DNA of 64,000 nt from Fremontodendron californicum. Taxonomy: Eukaryota; Streptophyta; Magnoliopsida; Malvales; Malvaceae. Numbering within the stretch: position 1 is the first letter of the stretch; each line of letters begins with the position of its first letter. The notes beneath the pieces are model-generated. The model was not told where the DNA came from, made no database searches, and saw only the letters and a list, made by a program, of their open reading frames with translations. A program made the translations under genes and the position numbers. The stretch lies in NCBI GenBank assembly GCA_030761205.1, contig JAULJL010000040.1:12904603-12968602 (forward strand), written 5' to 3'. Of the stretch, positions 33,271 to 45,509 are shown piece after piece.

Positions 33271-33889
33271 CTTACACTTAGTGAACCAATTTTCTAACTA
33301 AAAATATTGATTATTTAAGCTTTAGAGTTAGCAACTCCAAAATCTTCAATAATTGGCTAACAATAAATTCCCTTCTTTAATTCTTGATTTAGACAGCCCC
33401 CTCAAATTTGTAAACTAATCAACTAATTAATCCTTTTTATACTTTCATTGGATTTTTGAACTAAACTTCATCAAAAACTATTTATTTAAACTTATACGAT
33501 ATATATGAATTATCTTATCTTATTATATATAAAAGAATGTAAATTTTGTTTTTTTTAATTGATGAAAATGTTCATGATTTTTAAATATATAATTAAATTA
33601 TCATTATAAATGTTTTTATTATTATTAAGATTTATCTAATTTATAAAAAAAAAATTGATTTCATTAAATTTTTTTGTTTAAATGAATTTATTTCATAATA
33701 AAGAATTAAAACTTTATTTGATAAATAAAAAAGATATTTTAAATTTTATAATTTATAAAATTAATTAATTAATTTTATTTATTTATAAAATATATAATAA
33801 TGAAAATAAATAATTAATGATTCTTTGAATCAACTACAGGTTTTGAAAGTTTAAACTAGAATTGTAGGGACTCAACAATGTTGAAGAGC

Positions 33890-34180
33890 CCTCCAAAAAT
33901 TGGCGTATGCCGCTAAAAGCGGCGAGCACACGGTATTCTTTAGTAAAAGGCGAAAGAATAGTTCGCTTTGTACTCACCGCACGGCTCCGTGTTTCTTTTG
34001 GGAAGTCAGCTTTAGTTTATATTACTGCACTTGGAGTGTTGGCCTTTGTTTCCTATTGATGTGGGATTTAGCAGTTTTCATGGCTGCTTCTGAGTTTCAT
34101 ACAGTCCTACTTTTATCATTATCAGGATTACAGGTCGAAAGGGACCGCAAGTTTTGACAAGGGCCCCTAGGCAGAGATAG
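33890..34180. other. GC-richer patch of unknown origin
   Basis: Composition differs sharply from the AT-rich flanks. It has a short inverted repeat GCCGCTAAAAGCGGC (33908-33922) and an 85-codon plus-strand open frame (33900-34157) with no domain I recognise. It could be a fragment of a larger transposon or of organelle DNA; the sequence alone does not decide. Confidence 0.4.
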
Positions 34181-34188
34181 AGATATAG

Positions 34189-34463
34189 AAGAGATGAGTA
34201 AGGGTCTTGGGCCGGGTCACGATCTAAATTTTTTTTTATTTTTTTGTCTCGGTTCGTCGGTTCATATTTACTGTTCATCATATTAAAAAAAATATTTTTT
34301 TAATATTTTTTAAAAATTAAATTTAAAAAATATTATTTTTTATTAGATGAATAGTGATCCGGGCCGAATCGGCCCAAATCACTAAAATCTCTGTCCAAAT
34401 TTGATTCAATATAAATCGAATCTATCGGGATCGGACGGACTGCTCGACCCATGAGCAGATCTA
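34189..34463. mobile_element. hAT-like GC-end MITE, copy E (eroded)
   Basis: Right end GACCCATGAGCAGATCTA matches the family. The left end (GGGTCTTGGGCCGGGTCACG) is diverged, and no target duplication is visible. The interior keeps the GAATAGTGATCCGGGCC block. Confidence 0.65.
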
Positions 34464-35099
34464 TGTATAACCAGAGGAATCAATGAATCATCTTAATCCT
34501 CAAGAGCCAGCCAAGACAATGAAATTGGGTAACATCAAGAAATTTAGACTACTCCTTGAATACCATCATTTTTAATGGTTTAGATTCTAGTAGTAGTTGT
34601 TCATAAATGGATTGCTTGTTGAGTGGGGAGATGGGGGAGATAATCTTTAAGAGGGAGCAAATCAATCAAACTTTGATTGTCATCGTCATCATGAAACTAA
34701 GAACAAATAAACTCGAAATTTAATTCAATTAATTTATATAATTATTTTTAAAAAAAATATCAAATAAATTTTGAGTTCAAAATTTAATATTTATAATTTT
34801 TTTCTGTAAAAAAAAAAATCTAAGAACGAATCAAAAATAATGGCAGTGATGACAAGCAAAAATGGGACCCTCGCTGTCTGTATTTAGTGATGAAGTAGAT
34901 GAATCAAACGAATGATATATTGAGCAAATCATTTCCTGGATCCGCTGGCTTTGTCTTTGTGCCACACATGCTCTTGCCACTCTGAAACATGCTTGCAATC
35001 AAAATCAACTTTCTCTTCTTTCTGATGTGATCATTTCATCAAATACATTTGACTATCTATTTGTAGCTGACTACATGTGTATTTTGTCTATGTTTAAAT

Positions 35100-35480
35100 G
35101 TAAAAATGCTGCGTATCGGATATTTATTTTTTTATAATATTTGAATTTGAATTCATAAATTTGTATTAAATTTCGAATTCGTTTATTATTTGCATTAAAT
35201 CCAAATATTATTATCGGAATCCGAATTAAATAACATTATCCGTCGATATCCGAATTCGCTAAATATTCGAATTCAATAAATTAAAAAATTAAATATAAAT
35301 AAAAATATAAAATCAAATACAAATTAATTTTAAATTCAAATAAACGAATAACGGACCAAATCCACAAAAATAAGCGAATTCGGATAGCGAATTCGGATAT
35401 CCGAATCCAATGACCGAGCCGAATTCAATTTTTTTCGAGCCAAACTCAAATAGTTTGCGAGCATAAGTGTCTCATTTACA
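35100..35480. repeat. Decayed MITE related to the repeat at 60371
   Basis: Contains stacked GGATATCCGAATTCG-like motifs and the right-end block GAATTCAATTTTTTTCGAGC followed by TCATTTACACTCCTA. The same blocks are found at the right end of the repeat at 60371-60791. A further partial relative is at about 45296-45460. Confidence 0.5.
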
Positions 35481-36890
35481 CTCCTATTTTTAGGTATTGT
35501 ATGTGTCGTGTCGTGTTTTTTCCCGTGTAAGTTGTGTAGACTTAAAAACAATAAAAATTATTAAATATATCAAAATACTAAACACGAATACGATGTGTAT
35601 TAAACGCGTTGTGTTAAACGTGTAATGTTATATTTATTATATTATTTTTGTATTTATTTAATATGTCGTATTTATGTTAAATTTTTGTATTGTATTTAAA
35701 ATTATCATATATTATTTGAAGTTTTTTAAACTTTGCTCAATAAAAGTTAAGAATGATAGAAACGAATAAGGATAGAATTTTTTTTAATACTAGTTAAATT
35801 TCGTAATCACTTTTTTTAAATTTATAACTTAATTATTAGATTAAACATAAATGTATTATACAACAACTCTGTTTTTGCTAGTTTTGTGCTTCTCGAGGGA
35901 TTTATTTAATTATAACATAAAGAAAAATGGTTAAATGAGTCTCATGAATTTAGGTAGAGCTTTTACATTAAATCCAAGGATGATCTAATTTAGGTAGAGC
36001 TTTACATTATAACTAATTTTTTTTATGTTTATTTCGTATAAAATAATTTGGTCAATAAAAAATGAATTTCAGAAGTATGAAAAAAGCTCAAGCATTCGAA
36101 TGCCCAAATCAAGATATTCAAATACCATTATATAAAAACAAAGGACATTCGAATGCCACCATATAAAAAGAAGGGCATTCGAATACCCTGATTTGGATAT
36201 TCAAATGCCACTTTTAAAAAAAAAAATTCATAAAATTATTCAAACAACATAAAATATCAATTTTTATATATTTATTTTTAAAAATTTATTTTAAACAAAT
36301 AAACCCTACATGATAGTCAAATTTCATAAATAAAAAATCATGGATTTTTACTGCAAACTAAGGAAATTTAATTTCCCATGTAAACTCATGTAACATGTGT
36401 TACATGAATAATCCAAGTTTTATAAAATAAATGTTTTTGCTTAATTTGACTAATTTTTCCTTAAATCTTAGTCAATTTTGGAAAGTCCATATACCTAACC
36501 TATGCTTAAAAAATTACATTTAAGCTAAATTATTGGTCGGTACTCGGTATAGTTTATATGTATATATGTATTGCGAGTTTAACAAGGGAAAATTATGGGT
36601 TCAAACTTAGTAGATAAGGACATATAATTACAAAAAAAAAAAAAAACATTATAAATTGATCTGAGATATTAATTTTGTTTGACAATTTATAATATTTTTT
36701 AAATTTTATAATCGGAATAACAGGCTGACACATATTTTTTAAAATATATTTAAAAATTAATTAATATAAAAAAATAAATAAAACATATAATAATTTTTTA
36801 ATCTTATTTATAAAATAAAAATAAAAACTTCACTATCCATATATAAAAAACGAACTCATTTAACAGATGAGCTATTTATTTTTCTAACTT

Positions 36891-37009
36891 AAAATGCACA
36901 TCATGGAATGTAACTTCTTACAATGAGTCCAAATAGCCATATTGTAATAGAGGAATATACCTATAGGTTTTGTAAGTTAAAATGGGAAAGATGCTGATTG
37001 GCTCATAGA
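36891..37009 (+). repeat. Dispersed 120-bp duplication, copy 2
   Basis: About 90 percent identical by eye to 33151-33270. Its right end coincides with the target site of the hAT-like MITE at 37010. Confidence 0.9.
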
Positions 37010-37318
37010 TAGACTTGTTCATGGACCGGGTAACCCGTCCGGCCCGGTCGGCCCGATCCGTGTTGGGTCGGACCTAAACATGAATTTTTATGATCCGGGC
37101 CGACCTGATCCGATCAGAATTATTGTTTAAGTATTAAAATATTATTTTTTTATTTAAATTTAATTATAAAAATATATAAATATTAATAAAAAAATAAATT
37201 TTTAATATATTTAAATAGTGAAACGGACTTATACGGGTCTGCCCGGGCCCGGCCCGAATGAGCTTGAACAAGAAAGAAAAAAAATTCTGAGTCGCAGCCC
37301 GATCCATGAACAGGTCTG
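37010..37318. mobile_element. hAT-like GC-end MITE, copy C
   Basis: Runs from TAGACTTGTTCATGGACCGG to CCATGAACAGGTCTG. The 8-bp duplication CTCATAGA is perfect at 37002-37009 and 37319-37326. Terminal inverted repeats are about 17 bp and GC-rich subterminal blocks follow. Confidence 0.9.
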
Positions 37319-38080
37319 CTCATAGACCTATAAAAATTTAATTTTTTGTCCATAATTAAAATATCCTACAACATGTAAAGAAAAACAAAAATGTTTCAAT
37401 TTTATTTCGTCCTCAATTCGTCTTTTACATTTTCCACAAAATCAACAAAAACCCAAAGTTTCTTCAACATCATTAATAATTTGAACAATAATAATAATAA
37501 AACATTATTAATAATAATTAAAAGTTGAAAGATCCTTACAAAAAAAGTTGAAAGAAATATGTCTAAGTACTTCAAATTAGGTTCACACCACATCAATTAA
37601 CAAAATGTTTTTGACTAAGTATAATTTTTGGAGTTTCTAAAAAAGATTAGTTTTTGAAACCATAATTTTAAATAAAAATATATATTTATTATTGAACTAA
37701 ATACTTAAATATCAATTACAAATAAATGGTGTTTTCTTTGTCAAATCTCTTGTAAGCAATTAAAAATCCGAAGAAGATACTAAAAATTACTAAATTAAAG
37801 GATCGTGTGAAAAAATCAATTGGACAATTATGTTATTTGAATTCGAAATAAATGTCAAATATAGATACATGATCGATATAAATGTGTTCAATTTTTTTAA
37901 GTTAAAAAATAAAAAGTTTGAGTTACATAGTTGGACAAAGCCTGAATCATAGTATATATTATATATATAATAATATCTATACTAATACTAAAAAAATGAT
38001 TGAGTTGATGTCACGAGTTAATAAAATAACAACTCAATTGATAAATTTATTAAAAATCAAAAATAATTTTATAATATAAA

Positions 38081-38250
38081 ATGCAATTAAAGGTGTTTAA
38101 GTATTTTACAAGACACCAACTTAGTTAGTAAATTTATTAAAAAATCAAAAATAAATTTATTAGATAACTCTTTTTATAATATAAAATGCAATTGAAGGTG
38201 TTTAAATATTTTACAATTAAAGGTGTTTAAGTATTTTACAAGACATTATC
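38081..38250 (+). repeat. Local tandem repeat
   Basis: The phrase AAAGGTGTTTAAGTATTTTA occurs three times with small changes (near 38088, 38196 and 38220), along with repeated TAATATAAAATGCAATT. Looks like replication slippage in AT-rich DNA. Confidence 0.6.
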
Positions 38251-41151
38251 AGATAATTTTTTTAAAAAAAATTTACCTATACCTTAAATTATTAGATAAA
38301 TTTATTTTAATATATAATTTTTTTCAACTCATTTTTTATTGGATAAATTTGAAAAATATCCAAAAATATTTATTATTTGATACCAAAACAAAAAATAACT
38401 TTTAGAAAGGAAATGTGAAAAAATAAAATTATTCAAAAGAAATTATAATTCCTTTTATACCCTCATATAAACAGAGTAAAAGTCAATCTCCATTAAAACA
38501 CATTTCTTATTTTCTCTCTGTAGTATCTTATAAAACCTCCATAATTTTCATCAAAACTTTTCTCTTTGTCTTTCTCTCATTGTTGTATTTTTTGGTATCT
38601 TGACTTCTCAATTTTTCTTCTCCTTTTAGTCTTTTTTTTTTTTTTTTTTTTTTTCTGTTTGGCTGAGGGATTTTTTTTTTCCCTGATAAACCTAATCAAA
38701 ATTTTAATGATCCTAACAATTAGTCTTCTCTGTCTCGTTACCTATTTTTTTTTTTTTTTTTTTGTGAGAGAGGCTATGTTGTTGGTTCTAAGAGAGAGAG
38801 GACGACTGAGAGAGAAAGAAATTCCATCTAAAACAAAAAAGGAATAAAAATAGATTTTAAAGATATATTTCTTTTTACGGTGACAACTACAATGAGAATT
38901 TTCTCAATGAGAATCACGATTCACGATAACAACTTGCTTTTATATGAGAATTATAATAAAAGGTAAAGAGTTGAAAAAAAAAATTATGTTTGCATCAATA
39001 ACAAAAAATATTTATTAAAAAAATAAAAAAATAAAGAAATAAAAAAAGTTGTTTTGATCTCCCTTTTAAATTAATTTTTTCATGATAGAATGAGTATAGA
39101 TAAAAACACAACAAGAAAAAAACTTATTTCCATATAACGGGATCAAATTCATTTTTAAGTTAAAAATTAATTTAATTATCCAATTAAATTTAGCAATAAG
39201 ATTTTTACAATCAATGCTTTCTACGACAACATATAGGTCGAAAGTTGTTGAATCTAGCAATAAGATTATCAGATGGGCCTGTCAATCTTGACTCGAACCC
39301 AAAGCCCGACCAACCCAAATGATCTTAACCCAAAAAACTCAAGTGTCATACCCGATTGATCCGAATCCGAAATAATTCGAACCCGAAATGACCTGTCCCG
39401 AAATCAACCCGACCCGCCTAATTGACAAGTCTCGAACAAAAAAAATGTTTTGAAGTAAAATGATAATAACAGTTACAGATGATAATAGATATTTTAATAT
39501 AAAATATCCTCATACTATTCAACTCAACTTTTAAATAATAATATTTAATATTTTGTTATAAATTATTTATGATTCTAAATATGATTTTAATTTTTAATTA
39601 TTTTTTATGAGTTAACTTAATTTTTTAATTTAAGTTCCATTAATAATATGTATAAAAATTGATTTTAAATTGATTTTTTATTTTAAATTTTGTTATTTGA
39701 GTTGGATAAAATAATAATAAAAATTATTATTTATGATTTAATATGTTAAATTTAGTAATTGAATTTAGATATTAAATATTAATTTTTGATCGAGTTTGAA
39801 TAAAATATTGATCAAATTTGAATATCTCAAATCGCTGTCATTTTTAATGATAATTTTTTTCTTTAGCAATTATCAAGTTTTTCTTTCATTTTTATTAAAT
39901 AGTTTTTTATTAAAACAAGTATTAAATATTTTTTTATGTTCTTTACCTTATTTTGTAATTTTCATCATTCTCTAGCCAAGCAACCAAAATTTAAGAAAAA
40001 ATCAAATGAAGAAAGTAAATCATTTTTAAATAAAAAAATTTGAAAATTTGTGTAAAGCAAATGTTTACATTGGGTTCTCAGTTTGCATTGGGTTCTTACC
40101 AGCAATTTTTTATTTATTCATTTTCTTTTTATAAATTATTTTAAATTATTAGATTATTTAATTATTATGATACTGTTAAATGAATTTTTTTATATTCTCC
40201 CTTTTTTTTTTTAATTTTTTTTATTTTATAGATTGTGAAAGTGCAATATCAATTAAATGTTTAACTTTATTTTGGGAGCAGTCAGCTGACTCATGCTATT
40301 GATAAATGGATTTCTCTATTTTTAGGACATTTTTTAAAATTAATTAATTATTTATAATAAAAATATTATATTAAATATAAAAATTGATAATTTTATTTAT
40401 CATTTTTAATACATTAAATAAAAATATTATTATATATAATAATTTTAGAACATTTATTAATAAAATCTTTGATACATTATAAGAGGTTTCAAATTAAAAA
40501 AGATTTAAATTCGTAATATCTTTTTGAATTTTGATAATAAATATCTTTAAAATAATTTTTAAAATTATTAGATATACAATTTTATATTTAATATAATATT
40601 ATTATTATAAATAATATATTAAATATTAATTAAATGTTCTAAGCCACTCGTTAACGTAACCTTATCTTTTTAAGTGATTCAATTAGATAGAAGACTAATT
40701 TACAACGTGTCAGAAGCTTGAACCCCTTCTGCACGCAATGATTGGATATTACGATACAATGTAAGCAAATCTGGACGGCTCTCTCCCCCAGTTGTCGCAA
40801 GATCAACGGTTAATATAATTTTAATCAAAAAAATCCTTCAATCATTTACTCACACCGTTGCATATGGACCGTCCGATGTGCTTTGATTAAAGCAACTCCT
40901 GCTTAAAAAAAGATCACTAATTATAAAAAAAATGGCTCTATAAATTCTAGAAGAAGACGAACTCTATCAGCTTGATTTTCACAGTAGAGAGAGAAACCTG
41001 AAGCGTGAAAGTAAAGAAAAGAATGGAGATGAGGGAGAGATTGTAAATTTTAGGGTTTACGATTTGCCCTTTTTTTCATTGATTAAAAACTTTCCTTCTC
41101 TCCCTCTCCCTCTCCAATCTCCAGTATATTGAATTTTACCGTTTTAAATTC

Positions 41152-41157
41152 CACGTG
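41152..41157. promoter_or_regulatory. G-box-type CACGTG motif upstream of the two-exon gene
   Basis: A CACGTG core within CCACGTGT, about 680 bp upstream of the ATG at 41831. Such motifs bind bHLH and bZIP factors in plants, but one hexamer is weak evidence. Confidence 0.3.
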
Positions 41158-41830
41158 TATTTTATTTGCCCTTTAAAAAGCTTGGATTTTTCGTTTTCCT
41201 CCGCTTAGCCGTTCGGTTTTTTTTTTGATTTCCCGGTGAAACTTTTTTTTCCCGATTTTTGTTTCGTCGGTAATAGCGGCTGGAATTACCGTTTGATCCT
41301 TTGGCGATCCCGGATTATCCCGATTTCTCCAGAAGATTATATCTTTGAATCAAAATCGAATCGCTGATTCTACAAATTTTGAGCTTTTAGCGGTTGTTCA
41401 GTTTTGTAATCTTTTTTTTTGCTTGAATCAGACGTTGTAAAAGTTGGGACTTTTTGGCTTTTGTGTTGTGTCATAGGTGACTTTGGTTGGACAATTTTTG
41501 AAGTAAGAAAAAGGGGTCAAAAACTTTAGACATAAAAACAGTGGTATTAGAAAAAGGCCCATTTGATTGGGTAAATTTGTTTGGGTTTGATTTTTTTTTT
41601 GGAAGAAAAATCTATAGAGAAGACAGTTTGCTTGAGCTATTTGACAAGCTTTTGACTTTAATTATGATTCAAAAAATTGTTGGATTCAATGAATATCTTC
41701 CAAATTTTGATATTTTTTTTTTAGTTATCAAATTCAATGGATCATTTCCTAATTTAGTGGTTAACTGCAATAGAAAGTAACCATTTTTACTAAAAAAAAA
41801 GGATTTATGGAGTTTTAAGGTTGCTAAAAA

Positions 41831-44286
41831 ATGGCAGTTTCTTTTCCTGGTTTTCCATGGTGGTTTTGGAGTGGTGGAAGTAAGGAGAAACAGCCTGTTA
41901 CGAATGGGTCTTCTTTGAATTCTCTGAATTCTTCTTCTTCTGATTGGGGGTTGGGGTTGAGAGAATCTGAAACTGTTAAATTCCAAACAAAAACATCCCC
42001 AGCTAAGGGAAAGTGGCAAGGTAGTGAAGAGAGGAGGGTAGTTGATAAAGAATGTGATGTTGTGGTGATTCCATCAGATGGTATGCATTTGTCTGGATAC
42101 GAATCAGACGGTCCAGAATGGTCCATTGGGTGGGAAGAACCCCACGGTCCTAGCTTTCAAGGTGATGATGAAGATGATGGTGGTTTTGCTGTGCTGGTTC
42201 CTTGTTATAGACCTGGTTGCAAGGAACTTGTAGATGGTCCAAATAACCAGCTCTTGAGTGCAATCAAGAACTTCCCAAATGGGTTCTCTTCTGGTAAGAG
42301 CTTATTCCTATATAAAATTTACGTAATTCCCGTTTTCATTTTTTTGATATTTATTTTGATGTGTATTGACACCTAGAAATTAGAATCAGCTTGTTAGTGG
42401 AACTATTAAATATTTAACCTGTGTCATTGACTATCATTTTTAAGGCTAGTTGATTGGTTTTATGGCATCTTTAAATTCTCCTCAATCTTCGAAGCTAGAT
42501 GTTTAATTTGTTTGGGTTAAAAGACTTTATATCTGTCTTTGTCAAGAAGTTAAGATTGTTTGTTCTTCATGCCTTTCTGTGCCTGACTGTAAGCTTTTGC
42601 TGTCTCTACTCTCTACTTAACAAAATTATCACCGTTTCTGTACTTTGAAGCTATTGAGACAAGAATTTTGCTTTGTTTTCTAGAAATCAGGTTCCTTAAA
42701 ACCCGTTTTACAAGGCAACATCAAATAAGTTCTAAATCCTATTGCATACTTGCACGGTCACTGCGCACAATCTTTGCAGCATACATCACTCAAATTATAG
42801 AAAGCCTCGATGGAACATACATTTTAATGAACAAGATGAAAGTGGTAGGATATTACGAGGTATCTACCGTTCTGAGATAATTGGTAGGTAATCATTGATG
42901 CAACTTGTTCAATAATGCCAAGATGAAAGTGTTAGGATATTATGAGGTATCTACCATTCTGAGATAATTGTGTTAAATTGTCCAATACCAGCCCAAGGAA
43001 AAATAAAAGCCTAACAATGTGTGGTTGCAATTGTGTGGTTTAATGTGTGGTTGCAATTGTGTGGTTTAATGTGTGGTTGTAGTTGTGTGATTTAAATGTG
43101 TGGTTGTTATTAAACAACAATGTGTGGTTGCAATTGTGTGGTTTAATGTGTGGTTGTAGTTGTGTGATTTAAATATGTGGTTGTTATTAAACAACAATGG
43201 GTGGTTGTAATTTATTTAGATTTTATATTTGTGTGGTTTGTGTTTGTCTTGGTATTGTATAAATACCCCCCTCCCTTGCATTTGTAAATAATCAAGTAGT
43301 AAGCTTCAATAAGCAATAAAAGTTCTAAGTTTTCCTAAAGAGTTCTTCTCTAAAGAGTGTAGTCTAGAGTGAAGTGTGAGCATTTGTGAGTTTTCCTAAA
43401 ATCTAAACTTTCTTCTTTGAGTGGTAAAATTAGAGTTATCTACTCTAAGCTTTTCTCAACAAATTGGTAGGTAATCATTGATGCAACTTGTCCAAATGAC
43501 TCTCAGAACTTTGCCGAATCAATTTTCAGAGTGGACTATTATTGCTGCCATTTTGGCGCCGTTCTTCCTTCCAACCTAATTGTTGCATATCCTTTGTAGC
43601 TTTAGGCTGTAATTCGCATTGGACCTTAGTTTTAATTCAGAAGAAACTTGAGTTTGGTTAACACTATAGTTTTATTACTTTATGATTCAGCTTGCATATG
43701 CTTTTATAAGTTTATCTGTAGCTTCTTGGTAGCATGCCTCTGGACAATATTGCAAACATTGTCAATCACAACTCACAATTAACTGTCTGTTTGAATAGCT
43801 TTCTATGGCCTGGGGTGAAGCTTTGGATTTATTATCTATGTTGCTTTGACTCTTCATTTTTCTTGAAGTACCTATTTCCGACACTCGTATCTGACCCATA
43901 TCCGGACATGGATATAGGGATATGATCCTCCAAATACATAGAAAAACTTTTAAAAATTGAACATATCCGTGTTGGACACACACTCGTATCTGACACTCAC
44001 ATCCGAGTCCGAATAACATAGCTTATCATCTTATCTCTTTAACTCTGTTGAATTCCATAATGCAGTTCTTACTTGTGACTTGTGAGTTGGGTGTTTCTGA
44101 GCTTTAATAAGATGTTTATACATGTTCTTTTGACAGAAAAATGCTGCATTGGGTGTTTCTGGCCATTAACTTTTACATGGGCCTATAAATTTTCATGCCT
44201 ACTAACTTTTTCTTTGCATTTTGGTTAAATGCGCAGACGGAAGCAACTCTGTGCAGCAGTGGTTTTCTTCTCTTCAGAACTTCTGA
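41831..44286 (+). CDS. Plant-specific protein of unknown function, two exons
   Basis: 170 residues from exons 41831-42293 and 44237-44286; the donor TCTG|GTAAGAG and acceptor GCGCAG|ACGG join in phase. Notable parts are an aromatic N terminus (FPGFPWWFW), a Ser/Asn-rich stretch, an acidic DGMHLSGYESDGPEWSIGW segment, and FAVLVPCYRPGCKELVDGPN with two cysteines; the C terminus is VQQWFSSLQNF. I recall similar uncharacterised proteins across land plants, but no biochemical role is known to me. No signal peptide or membrane span is evident. The 1943-bp intron holds a split tandem duplication, a solo LTR and a palindromic MITE. A long pyrimidine-rich leader precedes the ATG and could itself contain an intron. 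Confidence 0.8.
42971..43461 (+). mobile_element. Solo LTR in the intron of the two-exon gene
   Basis: A 491-bp sequence that starts TGTTAAATTG and ends TTCTCAACA, flanked by a 5-bp duplication AATTG at 42966-42970 and 43462-43466. It carries a U3-like region with repeated TGTGTGGTTG units (43015-43205), a TATA box, and polyadenylation-type AATAAA near 43315. No internal domain or second LTR is present, so it is the product of recombination between two LTRs. Transcriptional direction is the same as the host gene. Confidence 0.88.
43258..43265 (+). promoter_or_regulatory. TATA box of the solo LTR
   Basis: TATAAATA, about 55 bp before AATAAA and after the repeated U3 segment. It could in principle start a transcript inside the host intron on the sense strand. 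Confidence 0.6.
43836..44021. mobile_element. Palindromic TATGTT MITE, copy 7 (intron)
   Basis: Runs from CTATGTTGCTTTGACTC to GAGTCCGAATAACATAG, 186 bp, in the intron of the two-exon gene. The flanks TTTATTAT and CTTATCAT agree at six of eight positions and may be the worn target duplication. Confidence 0.85.
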
Positions 44287-44483
44287 AAGGCTAGAAGTGG
44301 CTGACCGAGCGATTGTAGATAAAGTTTCCTTAAAACATTTCAGCCTTATTGAAGAAGTAATCTTATTATAGTATCAGAGAATAATGTAAAAAAAAAAGTG
44401 GCAGGTATTGGTAGAGATTAGGATCTGCATCCGCTTCTCGTAGAATCAGAGGGTTAACATCCATTGGAGATCCACATGGGATT

Positions 44484-44677
44484 TATGTTACTGGGACTCG
44501 GGTGGGAGTGTTGTACATAGATATGTGTCTGAAACGGGTATGTTTGATTTATTCTAAGTTTTTTTTATGTATTTGGAAAATCTTTGGAAGATCATATCTC
44601 CATATTCATGTTCGGGTATGCGTCGGACACGGGTGTCGGACACGGATACTTAAAAAAATGAAGAGTCGGAACAACAT
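44484..44677. mobile_element. Palindromic TATGTT MITE, copy 8
   Basis: Runs from TATGTTACTGGGACTCGGG to AGAGTCGGAACAACAT, just downstream of the two-exon gene. Target duplication not clear. Confidence 0.82.
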
Positions 44678-45509
44678 TGGATGGGATGTATATTCTCTGC
44701 TTCAAGATGACATGGAAGAACATGCATGTTTCCAGGATGTAACTCTGTTTTGGTGTTGATCCTTCCAGCTTACATGCAGTTGAACCGATCTGTCGAAACA
44801 CGAAGATATGGTAGGCAATTTTTTTTTTTTGTTTTCTGTAAATAGTATTACTGTGAATATGCAAGAAATGATCCTTGCTTTTCAGCTCACTGCTACTGTG
44901 AATAATTTTGATCTTTTCCCCGAGTAATCTACCATCGTATATCAATTTTGTAAATAATTTTTCTCTACTAGGATTACTTTTCTTTTATATTTTGCTTATC
45001 TTTCTTATATCCCAACAGTTTGTGGTTGATAAAAAGCTAAATTAACGTATCAACCTCCTCCCTAGTTGCAAGAATTCGTCTCACTTTAATCTTTATTTAC
45101 AAAACCACATTTCATTTAGATTTCATAGTAAGTTTTATGAATTGTTGAAGAGCTTATAAATAAATATATCTTAATTTTTTTTACATCGATTTTTACATTT
45201 ATTTATAAGTTTTTCATTAGATTTATATTCGGTCAGTGCATCAAATACAAACTCTTTCATTTATTATGACATGCCTTTTTCCGATAGAATATATATAAAT
45301 TTTGAATATTTGAATTCAAATTTGTTTAATTTATACGATATCTGAATTCATTTATTATTTGTTTATTATCTGAATTTGCATTCGATTTAGATAATAATAT
45401 TTGTCACATATCCGAATTCATTAAATATTTGAATTCATTAAATTAAAATTTTTAAAAATAAAATATAAAATTAACAAAAAAAGAAAAATACTTCTTGAGT
45501 AAAGGTTTC

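Larger units (their letters stand above)
32634..41830. other. Long gene-poor AT-rich region
   Basis: No gene is supported in about 9 kb. It contains a 120-bp dispersed duplication, two hAT-like MITEs (34189, 37010), a decayed MITE (about 35100-35480), a GC-richer patch (33890-34180), a local tandem repeat (38081-38250) and poly-T tracts near 38632 and 38743. From about 40960 it becomes the promoter and leader of the next gene, with GA- and CT-rich stretches. Confidence 0.7.
42833..43494 (+). repeat. Tandem duplication split by a solo LTR
   Basis: Unit 1 (42833-42911) reads from AAGATGAAAGTGGTAGG through CTACCGTTCTGAGATAATTG to GATGCAACTTGTTCA. Unit 2 starts at 42920, runs to 42970, is interrupted by the LTR, and continues from 43467 to 43494. 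After removing the LTR and one target copy the two units align without a gap. Confidence 0.9.

Noticed and set aside
33900..34157. 85-codon open frame in a GC-richer patch
   Set aside because: No recognisable domain, no splice context and no homologue I can name; kept only as an unexplained patch.
38566..38847. 93-codon frame rich in Phe
   Set aside because: It is generated by poly-T tracts.
41669..42126. Two minus-strand frames of 100-116 codons
   Set aside because: They are antisense to exon 1 of the two-exon gene and have no family features.
43015..43205. Regular short repeats reminiscent of an array
   Set aside because: Units adjoin without unique spacers and sit in an LTR of a plant genome, so this is a tandem repeat in U3, not CRISPR.
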